Source: Arcobacter sp.
GTDB lineage: Bacteria > Campylobacterota > Campylobacteria > Campylobacterales > Arcobacteraceae
Direction: 5' to 3'
Assembly (NCBI GenBank): GCA_002869535.1
Contig: PKUK01000008.1
Location: forward strand, 478,351-542,350
DNA length: 64,000 bases
Of this stretch, positions 17,121 to 25,673 are shown one piece after another. The notes under the pieces are model-generated. The model had not been told where the DNA came from. It saw nothing but the letters and a program-made list of their open reading frames with translations, and ran no database searches. The position numbers and the translations under genes are program-made. Within the stretch, counting starts at the first letter, position 1; the number at the start of each line of letters is the position of its first letter.

Positions 17121-18119
17121 ATGGGTTTAATTGATAGTATTAAATCAAAAGCAAAAGAAGAATTAAGAAATATAGTTCTTCCAGAGTCTGAAGATGAAAG
17201 AGTTTTAAAAGCAGCAGAGCAAGTTTTAAAAGATAAAACTGCAAATATTATCTTAATTGGGAACGAAGATAAGATTAATGCTGATGCTAAAGCATGTGGA
17301 GCAAATATTAAGGGAGCTAAAATAATTGATCCAAAAACTTTTGATGGAATTGAAAATTATGTTGATGAGTTAGTTCAACTTAGAAAATCAAAAGGTCTAA
17401 CAAAAAAAGAAGCTACTGAAATCATGACTACAGAACCAAGATTTTTTGGTTGTATGATGGTAAGACTTGGTGATGCTGATGGTTTAGTTGCGGGATCTAG
17501 TTCTCCAACAGCTGATGTTTTAAGAGCCGCTATTCAAGTTATTAAAACAGCGCCAGGAATAAACACTGTTTCATCTACGTTCATCATGGAAACAGCAGAT
17601 GGTAAATTTGGGGATAATGGTCTGATTCTATTTGCAGATTGTGCTGTAAATCCAGAGCCAAATGCAGAACAACTAGCTGATATTGCTGCAGCAACTGCTG
17701 CAACTGCAAAAAGTGTAGTTGGACTAGATCCAAGAGTTGCAATGTTATCATTTTCAACTAAGGGAAGTGCAAAACATCCATTAGTAGATAAAGTTCAATA
17801 TGCGTGTGGCATCTTAGAAGATAGAAATGTTGATTTCTCTTTTGATGGTGAAATGCAAGCAGATGCAGCAATCGTTGAAGCAATTGGAGCTTCTAAAGCA
17901 CCAGGTTCAGTTGTAGCTGGTAAGGCTAATGTTTTAGTATTCCCGGATTTACAATCTGGAAATATTGGATATAAATTAGTACAAAGATTTGCAGGGGCTG
18001 CTGCTCATGGACCAATCGTACAAGGTTTAAATAAACCAGTAAACGATTTATCAAGAGGATGTTCTGTTGAAGATATCTCAAACTTAGTAGCTATTACAGC
18101 AACTCAAGTAGTAAAATAA
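17121..18119 (+). CDS. pta: Phosphate acetyltransferase
   Basis: This 332-residue enzyme interconverts acetyl-CoA + phosphate and acetyl phosphate + CoA. It is the short form of Pta, with only the catalytic PTA_PTB domain. Typical stretches are LPESEDERVLKAA, ADGLVAGSSSPTADVLRA and GPIVQGLNKPVNDLSRG. An ATG at 17028 is in frame upstream, but its extra residues look non-coding. The start at 17121 gives MGLIDSIKSKA and has AAGAAAGGG before it, so it is chosen. It is the first gene of the pta-ackA2 operon and is preceded by operator site D. The pair can make ATP from acetyl-CoA or activate imported acetate. Confidence 0.95.
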   Translation: MGLIDSIKSKAKEELRNIVLPESEDERVLKAAEQVLKDKTANIILIGNEDKINADAKACGANIKGAKIIDPKTFDGIENYVDELVQLRKSKGLTKKEATEIMTTEPRFFGCMMVRLGDADGLVAGSSSPTADVLRAAIQVIKTAPGINTVSSTFIMETADGKFGDNGLILFADCAVNPEPNAEQLADIAAATAATAKSVVGLDPRVAMLSFSTKGSAKHPLVDKVQYACGILEDRNVDFSFDGEMQADAAIVEAIGASKAPGSVVAGKANVLVFPDLQSGNIGYKLVQRFAGAAAHGPIVQGLNKPVNDLSRGCSVEDISNLVAITATQVVK

Positions 18120-18144
18120 TTAAACAAACAAGGGAGTTTTATTT

Positions 18145-19344
18145 ATGTTAGTATTCATTTTAAATGCAGGAAGTTCGTCATTAAAGTATCAATTAATGAA
18201 CCCAATTATCAAAAAAGTTTTCGCATCAGGTATTTGTGAAAGAATTGGTATTGATGGTGTTTTAAAACATGAATTTGGTGATGACAAAGAGTTAAAACTT
18301 GATGTTACTATGCCAACACACAAAGAGGCTATCGAAGCTGTATTATCTACTTTAACTTCGGGGGAAGGTAAAGTTATTGATTCTATTAATGATATTGATG
18401 CTATTGGACACAGAGCTGTTCATGGTGGAGAAGAATTTTCTGGTTCAGTAATGGTAACTGAAAGAGTACTTGAGACAATGAAAAAACTTATTCCACTTGC
18501 TCCTTTACATAACCCAGCAAATATCCTTGGTATGGAAATTTGTGCGCAATTAATGCCAGGTAAACCAAATGTTGCAGTATTTGATACAGCATTCCACCAA
18601 ACTATGCCAGATTACGCATATATGTATGCTTTACCATATGACCAATATAGCAAACATGGTATTAGAAAATATGGTTTCCATGGAACAAGCCACTACTTCG
18701 TATCAAATGAAGCTAGACAAATGTTAGATAAAAAACATAACACTAGAATTATTGTATGTCACTTAGGAAATGGTTCTTCAGTTTCTGCTGTACTAGATGG
18801 CAAATGTATTGATACATCTATGGGTCTTACTCCTGTTCAAGGTCTTATGATGGGAACAAGAGCTGGTGATGTTGGAGCTGGTGCTTTACAATATATGATG
18901 AGCCAAGAAGGTATGAGTATTGATGAAGCCTTAGATGTAATGAATAAAAAATCAGGAATCTTAGGAATCTCTGGAAAATCTTCAGACTTAAGAGAAGTAC
19001 TTGATGGTATGACTAGTGGTGATGAAAGATGTAGATTAGCAGTTGATATGGTTGCTTATAACATCAAAAAATATGTTGGTGCATATGTTGCAGCACTAGA
19101 TGGTGTTGATGCATTATGTTTCACTGGTGGTATTGGTGAAAATGCTGCACTTATTAGAGAAAAAGTTTGTGCAGGACTTGATTCTATGGGATTAGTTTTA
19201 GACCCAGTTAAAAACAACAAAAGACAAAGAGTTGCAAGAGATATCGCAACTAACGGTTCTGCTTCAAGAATCTTTGTAATTCCTACAAATGAAGAGTATG
19301 TAATTGCAAATGATACATTTAAAGTAGTTACAGAATCTAAATAA
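18145..19344 (+). CDS. ackA: Acetate kinase (copy 2)
   Basis: This 399-residue acetate kinase is the partner of Pta, 25 bases upstream. NAGSSSLKYQL, HRAVHGGEEF, FDTAFHQTMP and RKYGFHGTSH are all present. It shares the frame and family marks of ackA1 but is clearly diverged, so the two are old paralogs. It also uses more C-ending codons than ackA1, which might mean higher expression. A strong hairpin ends the operon. Confidence 0.96.
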   Translation: MLVFILNAGSSSLKYQLMNPIIKKVFASGICERIGIDGVLKHEFGDDKELKLDVTMPTHKEAIEAVLSTLTSGEGKVIDSINDIDAIGHRAVHGGEEFSGSVMVTERVLETMKKLIPLAPLHNPANILGMEICAQLMPGKPNVAVFDTAFHQTMPDYAYMYALPYDQYSKHGIRKYGFHGTSHYFVSNEARQMLDKKHNTRIIVCHLGNGSSVSAVLDGKCIDTSMGLTPVQGLMMGTRAGDVGAGALQYMMSQEGMSIDEALDVMNKKSGILGISGKSSDLREVLDGMTSGDERCRLAVDMVAYNIKKYVGAYVAALDGVDALCFTGGIGENAALIREKVCAGLDSMGLVLDPVKNNKRQRVARDIATNGSASRIFVIPTNEEYVIANDTFKVVTESK

Positions 19345-19371
19345 TAATTTAAGGCTTTTGCCTTAAATTAT
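19344..19371 (+). terminator. Terminator of pta-ackA2
   Basis: A perfect 12-base stem ATAATTTAAGGC/GCCTTAAATTAT with loop TTTT begins on the last base of the stop codon. The tail CTTATATTC is only moderately T-rich. Confidence 0.8.
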
Positions 19372-19427
19372 CTTATATTCTTAGTTTATGGTATACTTTC
19401 TTGATATACCAAAATTAAGGATTATTC

Positions 19428-20201
19428 ATGAAATTTATTCTATTTATCCTCTCAGTTTTTTTAACCACAACTCTATTTTCACAAGAAGTCATTACCCTAA
19501 AAACAAGAGATAGCGTTAAGCAAAACTTTCTATTAAAAATTCCAAAACATGAAGCCAAAGCAATAGTAATACTTTTTCCAGGAGGAAATGGAAAAATCAA
19601 ATTACATAAAGAAAAAAAGAAATGGTCAACTACAAATTTCTTAATAAGATCAAGAAATCATTTCCTTGCCAATGATTTTATAACTGTTTCAATAGATGTA
19701 CCCTCAGATAAGAGATCAAAAGATGGACTTTACTATAATTTTAGAAATAGTCAAGAACACTTAACTGACCTAACAGAAGTTATCAAATATTTAAAAACTA
19801 ATTACAATAAACCAATATGGTTAATAGGTACAAGTAGAGGAACAGAGTCTGTTGCTTTTATTGCATCTGAAAAGAGTGATTTAATAAATGGTATTGTATT
19901 AACCTCCTCAATGTCAAAAAGAAATAGTAAAGGTAAAACTCTTCAGGAGTTATTTATAGATGGTATAGAAGTTCCAACACTTATTATCTCACATAAAAAA
20001 GATGCTTGTAAAGCAACACCTCCAAAAGGTTCTATAGAAATCTTTAAAATGTTAAATGATGATATTAAAAAAGAGTATAAAGTGTTTGAGGGTGGAAATG
20101 ATAGTGGATTAAAACCTTGTAAAGCAATGTCCTATCATGGATACTTAGGCATAGAAAAAGAAGTTGTAGATTATATATCTAACTGGATTAAAAGCCACTA
20201 A
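19428..20201 (+). CDS. Exported alpha/beta-hydrolase-like protein
   Basis: This 257-residue protein has a signal peptide (about 1-19, ending TLFSQ) and an alpha/beta-hydrolase layout. The nucleophile elbow is GTSRG, with the serine at about residue 128. A candidate catalytic histidine lies in SYHGYLG near the C-terminus and a glycine-rich oxyanion stretch FPGGNG is at about 50-55. It is predicted to be a periplasmic esterase or hydrolase of unknown substrate. Its last four bases overlap the end of sppA on the other strand, and a shared hairpin covers both stops. Confidence 0.78.
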   Translation: MKFILFILSVFLTTTLFSQEVITLKTRDSVKQNFLLKIPKHEAKAIVILFPGGNGKIKLHKEKKKWSTTNFLIRSRNHFLANDFITVSIDVPSDKRSKDGLYYNFRNSQEHLTDLTEVIKYLKTNYNKPIWLIGTSRGTESVAFIASEKSDLINGIVLTSSMSKRNSKGKTLQELFIDGIEVPTLIISHKKDACKATPPKGSIEIFKMLNDDIKKEYKVFEGGNDSGLKPCKAMSYHGYLGIEKEVVDYISNWIKSH

Positions 20202-20212
20202 TAGGCTTTTAA
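20188..20212. terminator. Bidirectional hairpin whose loop holds both stop codons
   Basis: The stem TTAAAAGCC/GGCTTTTAA has the loop ACTAATA, in which TAA (plus strand) and TAG (minus strand) overlap. It can end both the hydrolase and sppA transcripts. Confidence 0.8.
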
Positions 20213-21085
20213 ACCATCATTAAACTTTAGTGAAAAGTTTGTAACTGCTTCATTAATAATCTTATCAATAAATCTATCAAATTTATCCTCTTTTGTCCAA
20301 ATAGGATTTTTAACTTTTGAGATTTTATAAAGTTCATCTTGAGCAATACTTATTGTTCCAACTTCATCAACTAGTCCTACTTTTTTAGCTTGTCTTGAAG
20401 TGAAGATATGTGCATTTGCAAACTCTTCGTGGTTTTCTTTTTTTAGTTTTCTAGCTCTTGCAACATCTGTTATAAACATATCATAAGTATCAGTAATAAT
20501 AGACTCTAATTCTTCTTTTTCATACTCATTCCACTCTCTTGAAAAAGTTCCTGATTCTTTATATTTTCCAGCTTTTATTGTTTGTGTTGAAATACCTATT
20601 TTTTTCATAAGTTCTTCCACATTTGCCCCTTGAAATATAACTCCAATAGAGCCTATCATACTTCCAGGATTTGCAATAATTTTATCTGCCCAAATAGAAG
20701 CATAATAACTTCCACTTGCCATCACACCACTTGCATAGGCAATAACTGGCTTAACTGCTTGTAACTCTTTTATAGCATAAGCCAACTCAACTGAAGGTGC
20801 AACTGAACCACCAGGAGAATTTACTACAAACAACACACCTTTTATATCTGTATTTGTTTTTGCTGCTTGTATCTCTTCTAACACTTTATCTACTTTTAAA
20901 ATTGGACCTTGTAGCTCAATTTTTTGTAAATTTGCACGCTCTTCAATAGATGTTAAACTTGAATCACTATTAGAACTTACGATAAAGTAAATAATAGTCA
21001 AAAATACTACTGTCTTAAAATATTTTGTTATAAAATCTAAAATAGCAATTATTGGTGAAAAAATAATTCTAAAAAAATTAAACAT
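20198..21085 (-). CDS. sppA: Signal peptide peptidase SppA (short form, family S49)
   Basis: This 295-residue inner-membrane serine protease degrades cleaved signal peptides. One membrane helix lies near residues 20-38. The peptidase S49 domain has the nucleophile serine in MASGSYYAS and the general-base lysine in IKAGKYKESG, the Ser-Lys dyad of SppA. An ATG at 21097 exists, but the one at 21085 is favoured because GGAG lies six bases before it and the protein then begins MFNFFRII. It overlaps the end of the mqnX gene by eight bases. The order sppA - deaminase - aroQ resembles that in Campylobacter. Confidence 0.93.
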   Translation of the reverse strand: MFNFFRIIFSPIIAILDFITKYFKTVVFLTIIYFIVSSNSDSSLTSIEERANLQKIELQGPILKVDKVLEEIQAAKTNTDIKGVLFVVNSPGGSVAPSVELAYAIKELQAVKPVIAYASGVMASGSYYASIWADKIIANPGSMIGSIGVIFQGANVEELMKKIGISTQTIKAGKYKESGTFSREWNEYEKEELESIITDTYDMFITDVARARKLKKENHEEFANAHIFTSRQAKKVGLVDEVGTISIAQDELYKISKVKNPIWTKEDKFDRFIDKIINEAVTNFSLKFNDGLKAY

Positions 21086-22304
21086 GTTGTTCTCCATTTA
21101 TATAGACTTTTGATACCTCTTTTGTATGTAAAATAACTTGAGTACAAAGTTCTTTTTCATTTTTAACCTCATCTGGAAGTTTACATACAATTATATCGGC
21201 ATCATAGTCTTTTTTAATTTTACCTTTGTTTAGCCCTAAAGCTTTAGCTCCATTTGCAGTCGCTGCTTTTATTAAATCTTGTGCCAATTCATTTATATTT
21301 AAATTTGTATGTATCATCATAGCATTTCTAAGTTCATAAAACATTTGTAGAGAGTTATTTGAGCTTAAGCCATCTGTTCCAATAGAATAATCCACATCTA
21401 TTAGTTTTTCTACTTCAAGTCTTTTATTGTTTAAGACTCTATTTGATGTAGGACAGTGATTAATAACTGCACCTAATTCTTTAATTTTTTGTAAATCATT
21501 ATCGCTAGCCTCTACACAGTGTGTAAAAGATAAGTTTTTTATTCCTGAAAATTGTTGTAAAAATTCCATAGGTCTTGTTACACTCTTTTCTTGTCCTAAA
21601 AAGTTTTTAAAAAACTCTAAAAATTTTCCTTCGTCTTTATGTAGCCATTCAAACTCTTCTTCTGATTCTAAAAAGTGTGCACTTACACTTAAGTTCTCTT
21701 CTTTTGCAACTCTTAGTGCCTCTCTTACTAAAAAAGGATGTACAGAATAAGGTGAGTGTATTGCAATTGCTGGAATAAAATTCTTACAAGCATTACTCTT
21801 CACACTATTTAACCTTGCTTTAAAATCACTAAATAGAGTATCTATCATATCTGATTTACTTCCAATTACTTCTGAGAATAAAACAGTATTTATAGGACTG
21901 TTTTTACAAGCTTCAATTTCAAAGCCATAAGAGCTTATTGCTCCTATTGAGGTAGTTCCACCATGTAACATTTCATTTAGTTTTTCACTTATAAGCTTTG
22001 TACTACTTTTTTCTACTAAAGCTTCTCTATTTACTATAACTGAATTTAGCCATGACATAAAATTACCATAAGATAGTGTTGTACTATTTGAAGAGAATTC
22101 TAGATGTATATGTGAGTTTATAAGTCCAGGCATTAAAACTGTATTTTCGCCTAAATCTTCTATTTCTAAATCTTTGTATTTGTTTTTTAAAGACTCTATT
22201 GTTCCAAAGTCTTTTATTTTATCATCAAATAAAATAGCACCATCTTTTATGATAGTACTATTTTCATCAACACATATAAGCCAAGAGGCTTTTAAAAGTT
22301 TCAT
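21078..22304 (-). CDS. mqnX: Amidohydrolase, probable 6-aminodeoxyfutalosine deaminase
   Basis: This 408-residue metal-dependent amidohydrolase has the metal ligands in SHIHLEF, AHFLESEEE, THCVEAS and SIGTDGLSS. Members of this family in Campylobacterota deaminate 6-amino-6-deoxyfutalosine in the futalosine route to menaquinone. The S-adenosylhomocysteine/chlorohydrolase label in older annotations comes from the same superfamily. It lies one base after the aroQ stop codon and overlaps sppA, so all three are one transcript. The exact substrate is inferred from family and lineage. A general adenosine-type deaminase is the main alternative. Confidence 0.78.
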   Translation of the reverse strand: MKLLKASWLICVDENSTIIKDGAILFDDKIKDFGTIESLKNKYKDLEIEDLGENTVLMPGLINSHIHLEFSSNSTTLSYGNFMSWLNSVIVNREALVEKSSTKLISEKLNEMLHGGTTSIGAISSYGFEIEACKNSPINTVLFSEVIGSKSDMIDTLFSDFKARLNSVKSNACKNFIPAIAIHSPYSVHPFLVREALRVAKEENLSVSAHFLESEEEFEWLHKDEGKFLEFFKNFLGQEKSVTRPMEFLQQFSGIKNLSFTHCVEASDNDLQKIKELGAVINHCPTSNRVLNNKRLEVEKLIDVDYSIGTDGLSSNNSLQMFYELRNAMMIHTNLNINELAQDLIKAATANGAKALGLNKGKIKKDYDADIIVCKLPDEVKNEKELCTQVILHTKEVSKVYINGEQHV

Positions 22305-22305
22305 A

Positions 22306-22785
22306 TTATGCTTGTGTAGCTTGTTGCTTTCTAGCTTCTTCCATAGCTTTTACTTCATTTATAATTTGACCCAATGAAATAAGTGCTAAATTATAACCAA
22401 ATGGACCAAAACCAGCAATTACACCTGTACTACTAGCAGCAGTAATTGACTTTTGTCTAAACTCTTCTCTTTTATATATATTTGAAATATGTACTTCTAC
22501 TGTTGGCAAGTTTACAGCAGCTAGTGCATCTCTAATAGCAATTGAAGTGTGAGTATATGCAGCTGGATTAATTATAATACCATCAATTTCACCTAAACAC
22601 TCTTGAATTTTATCTACAATTTCACCCTCTAAGTTTGATTGAAAAAACTCTAACTCAATACCATTTTGAGAAGCTTGATCTTTCATTCCTTGATGAATTT
22701 GCTCTAAAGTCATAGGTCCATATATATTTTGCTCTCTTACACCTAACATATTTATGTTTGGACCTTGAATTACCGCTATTTTCAT
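22306..22785 (-). CDS. aroQ: 3-dehydroquinate dehydratase, type II
   Basis: This 159-residue enzyme catalyses the third step of the shikimate pathway, 3-dehydroquinate to 3-dehydroshikimate. Marks are [14 protein letters not shown] at the N-terminus, with the active-site tyrosine soon after in NIYGPM, then [10 protein letters not shown] and VEVHISN. A reading frame opens at 22827, but the ATG at 22785 gives [10 protein letters not shown] and has an AAGGAAAA site before it. It starts an aroQ-mqnX-sppA operon. The promoter region is shared with the divergent aminopeptidase gene. Confidence 0.95.
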   Translation of the reverse strand: MKIAVIQGPNINMLGVREQNIYGPMTLEQIHQGMKDQASQNGIELEFFQSNLEGEIVDKIQECLGEIDGIIINPAAYTHTSIAIRDALAAVNLPTVEVHISNIYKREEFRQKSITAASSTGVIAGFGPFGYNLALISLGQIINEVKAMEEARKQQATQA

Positions 22786-22816
22786 ATTATTTTTCCTTGT
22801 GTAAAATTTTGCTATG

Positions 22817-22833
22817 ATTATAATCAAATTATA
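22817..22833. promoter_or_regulatory. Overlapping divergent -10 elements (aroQ and aminopeptidase P)
   Basis: TATAAT is present on the plus strand at 22819-22824. On the minus strand it occurs at 22822-22817 and again at 22833-22828. The 63 bases between the two start codons therefore serve both genes. One plus- and two minus-strand -10 boxes physically overlap, so transcription from the two sides may compete. Confidence 0.6.
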
Positions 22834-22848
22834 GTTAAGGCTAAATAA

Positions 22849-23871
22849 GTGAGCAATTATATATTAACAAATGAAAATGCTATATATTACTAATGCAACT
22901 ACTCTTGTGATAATGTTATTTTTATAAAATTAGGAAATGAATCTTTTTTTATCACAGATGCAAGATATACAGTAGAAGCAAAAGAGAAAGTTATAAATAC
23001 TGAAGTTATACAAAGTAGTGATTTAATAAAGAGTGCAAAAGAGTTATTAACAAAAGAGAAGATAAAAGAGATAATTTTTGATGGCAATGATTTTACTTAC
23101 AATAAATTTAACTCTTTGAGTGAAGATTTAGATATAAACTTTACAAATCATATAAACTTTTCCCACCTAAAAAGAGTTATTAAAACAGATGAAGAGATAG
23201 CACTTCTGAAAAAAGCTGCCAAAATAGGAAGAGAGGGTTTTGAAAGATTAGCAAAATATATCAATAAAAAGGGTCTAAATAAAAAAGAGACTCTACTTTA
23301 CTTTAAAGCAATAGAAGCTTATAGAAATAAAGGTGACTATGAGTTAAGTTTTGACCCAATCATTGCCATAAATGAAAATGCTGCTAAACCCCATGCATTA
23401 CCCACTAACAAAAAGTTACAAAAAGATGATTTACTTTTGGTTGATGCAGGAGTTAAATATAAAAGATACTGTTCAGATAGAACTTGCACAGCATCTTTTG
23501 GCAAAGAGTTATCTTTTTCAAGAAAACAAAAATTCAAATCAAAAAAACAACAAAAAATATATGACTTGGTTTATAAAGCACAATTAAATGCAATAGAAAA
23601 TGCAAAAGTAGGAATGAAAGCAAAAGAGATAGATATGTTAACTAGAAGTGTAATTGAAAAAGCTGGTTATGGAAAGTATTTTATTCATAGTACTGGACAT
23701 GGTGTTGGACTTGATATACATGAACATCCATATATAAACTCTAAATCAGATGTAATCATAGAAGATAATATGGTTTTTACAATTGAACCGGGGATTTATC
23801 TACCAAATGAATTTGGTGTTAGAATTGAAGATACTATTGTAATGAAAAATGGAAAAGCTCAAATATTATAA
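22849..23871 (+). pseudogene. Aminopeptidase P family (M24) gene with an in-frame TAA at codon 15
   Basis: Read from GTG 22849 (AAGG eight bases before it), 340 codons stay open except for TAA at 22891-22893. The N-terminal part encodes the creatinase-like domain ([10 protein letters not shown], then FFITDARYT after the stop). The C-terminal part is a full M24 metallopeptidase with all five metal ligands: D in LLVDAG, D in CSDRT, H in TGHGVG, E in TIEPGIY and E in RIEDT. Such enzymes remove an N-terminal residue before proline. Length is normal for the family, so only a base substitution is needed to explain the stop; the position is usually glutamate or glutamine by context. A restart at TTG 23116 would give only the catalytic domain. 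It could be a true null mutation or a sequence error. Confidence 0.85.
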
Positions 23872-23960
23872 TCCACGGGATTAGTCAAGATTATCATAGT
23901 TAATTTTTTAATAAACTAGCTCTTTCTTGACTGTTTTACTAAAGATTATATAAGGAAATT

Positions 23961-24452
23961 ATGAAAAAAACTATAGATAAAAACTTAACACTTTTTTATA
24001 CTTCTAATTTTCCAAGGTTTATAAAAAAATCTTCAAATAAAAAACACCTTGTAACAATTGGTATTGGGGGAAATATTGGAAATACAAAACAATTATTTGA
24101 TAAGTTATTCTTATGCTTACTAAAAGACTCTAGATTTGATTTACTACAGAGTTCTCCCCTACTTTTAAATCCACCATTTGGATATTTAAAACAAAACTTT
24201 TTTTTAAATGGTATAATTCGATTAAAATCTAATCTTTGTCCCAATGATATATTAAAAATCATGCAAAGATATGAAAAAAAATTCGGAAGAAAGCGGTCCT
24301 TTCAAGATGCGCCTAGAACCTTAGATATAGATATAATATTTTTTGATAATAAAAAAGTAAATAACAAAAAATTAATTATTCCTCACAAAGACTGGGCAAA
24401 CAGAGAATCAGTAATTATTCCCTTAAAACATATGTGTAAAAGAAGTCATTAA
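23961..24452 (+). CDS. folK: 2-amino-4-hydroxy-6-hydroxymethyldihydropteridine pyrophosphokinase
   Basis: This 163-residue HPPK transfers pyrophosphate from ATP to the pterin in folate synthesis. IGIGGNIGNT (about 31-40) is the substrate-binding start of the family and PRTLDIDIIFFD (about 116-127) is its signature with the metal aspartates. The first 28 residues precede the usual HPPK start and are typical of the Campylobacterota form. It lies 89 bases after the aminopeptidase gene and may be in one transcript with it. The gap holds an inverted repeat AGTCAAGA/TCTTGACT (about 23885-23934). Confidence 0.93.
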   Translation: MKKTIDKNLTLFYTSNFPRFIKKSSNKKHLVTIGIGGNIGNTKQLFDKLFLCLLKDSRFDLLQSSPLLLNPPFGYLKQNFFLNGIIRLKSNLCPNDILKIMQRYEKKFGRKRSFQDAPRTLDIDIIFFDNKKVNNKKLIIPHKDWANRESVIIPLKHMCKRSH

Positions 24453-24493
24453 ATATATGGTTCCCTTCAAAAAGGAACTTTACAAGGAAGATT

Positions 24494-25621
24494 ATGAAGA
24501 TGGAACAAAGTGAAATCCTGCCATCAGGTAAAAAAGTAGTTGTAGGAATGTCTGGTGGTGTTGATTCTTCAGTTACTGCATTGTTATTAAAACAGCAAGG
24601 CTATGAAGTAGTAGGCTTATTTATGCGTAACTGGGAATATGGAATAAAAGGTAGTCAATGCCCCAATCGTATAGAGTTCGAAGATGCTAAAAAAGTAGGT
24701 AAACTATTAGGAATTGAAGTAAAAGGTAAAGACTTTGTTGAGGAATATCGAACTAAAGTATTTGATGTATTCTTAGAAGGATTAAAAAAAGGGCTTACTC
24801 CAAATCCAGATATTTTATGCAATCGTGAAATAAAATTCAATGTATTTTTAAATGAAGCAAAAAAAATGGGTGCCCATATGATAGCTACTGGACATTATGC
24901 AAAAATAGCTAACTATAATGACCACTATGTACTAGACACTCCAAAAGATAATACAAAAGATCAAACTTATTTCTTACATGCACTATCTAGTGTTCAACTT
25001 TCACAGGCCCTATTTCCTCTTGCTGATTTAACAAAAAAAGAAGTAAGAGAAATAGCTAAAGCGCATAATCTTCCAGTAAGTGATAAAAAAGATAGTACTG
25101 GTATATGTTTTATTGGTAACCAAAGATTTGATGACTTTATTACGCAACATTTAAAAGCAATTCCAGGTGATATTGTAGATGAAAATGGAAAGGTATTAGG
25201 AAGACATAAAGGTCTAATTTGTTATACATTAGGTCAAAGAAAAGGTATTGGTCTTGGAGGTATTAAAGAGACTGAATCAGATGGTCACATCCACAATCCA
25301 TGGTATGCAGCCAAAAAAAATATGGAAGATAATACCTTAGTAGTTGTGCAAGATACCAACCACCCCTTACTAATGAACGAAAATGTTGAAGCTAGCCATA
25401 TGCATTGGGTATTAGAAGAGCCACCTAAAGTTGGTGACAAATTAATGGCACAAGTTCGTTATCGTCAACAAAAGCAAGCTTGTACCGTGACACAAGCAAA
25501 TGAAGATATAGTCCTTGTACGATTTGACAAGCCACAAAGAGCTGTAACTTTAGGACAAAGTCTTGTTTTATATGATGGAGATTATTGTTTAGGTGGGGGA
25601 TTTATTAGTAATTACTATTAA
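24494..25621 (+). CDS. mnmA: tRNA 2-thiouridylase MnmA (copy 1, proteobacterial-like form)
   Basis: This 375-residue enzyme adds sulfur to U34 of tRNA for Lys, Glu and Gln. The ATP-PP loop SGGVDSS (about 19-25) and both catalytic cysteines (PDILCNREIK and STGICFIG) are present. It has the extra features FMRNWE and YTLGQRKGIGLGG, which match the long MnmA form of gamma- and betaproteobacteria. The second mnmA 53 bases downstream is quite different and looks like the usual Campylobacterota form. Copy 1 may therefore have come by horizontal transfer. Its start is preceded by AAGGAAG; an ATG six bases later is also possible. Confidence 0.92.
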   Translation: MKMEQSEILPSGKKVVVGMSGGVDSSVTALLLKQQGYEVVGLFMRNWEYGIKGSQCPNRIEFEDAKKVGKLLGIEVKGKDFVEEYRTKVFDVFLEGLKKGLTPNPDILCNREIKFNVFLNEAKKMGAHMIATGHYAKIANYNDHYVLDTPKDNTKDQTYFLHALSSVQLSQALFPLADLTKKEVREIAKAHNLPVSDKKDSTGICFIGNQRFDDFITQHLKAIPGDIVDENGKVLGRHKGLICYTLGQRKGIGLGGIKETESDGHIHNPWYAAKKNMEDNTLVVVQDTNHPLLMNENVEASHMHWVLEEPPKVGDKLMAQVRYRQQKQACTVTQANEDIVLVRFDKPQRAVTLGQSLVLYDGDYCLGGGFISNYY

Positions 25622-25623
25622 GA

Positions 25624-25645
25624 AGAACAACTAATTGTTCTCTTT
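25624..25645 (+). terminator. Hairpin between the two mnmA genes
   Basis: A seven-base stem AGAACAA/TTGTTCT with loop CTAA is followed by CTTT just after the first mnmA. It is a short, weak terminator and may allow readthrough. Confidence 0.5.
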
Positions 25646-25673
25646 AGAGTTTTGCTACTTTTAAAGGACTAAA

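Noticed and set aside
22174-22377. Small plus-strand frames opposite mqnX and aroQ
   Set aside because: They are antisense shadows with biased composition.
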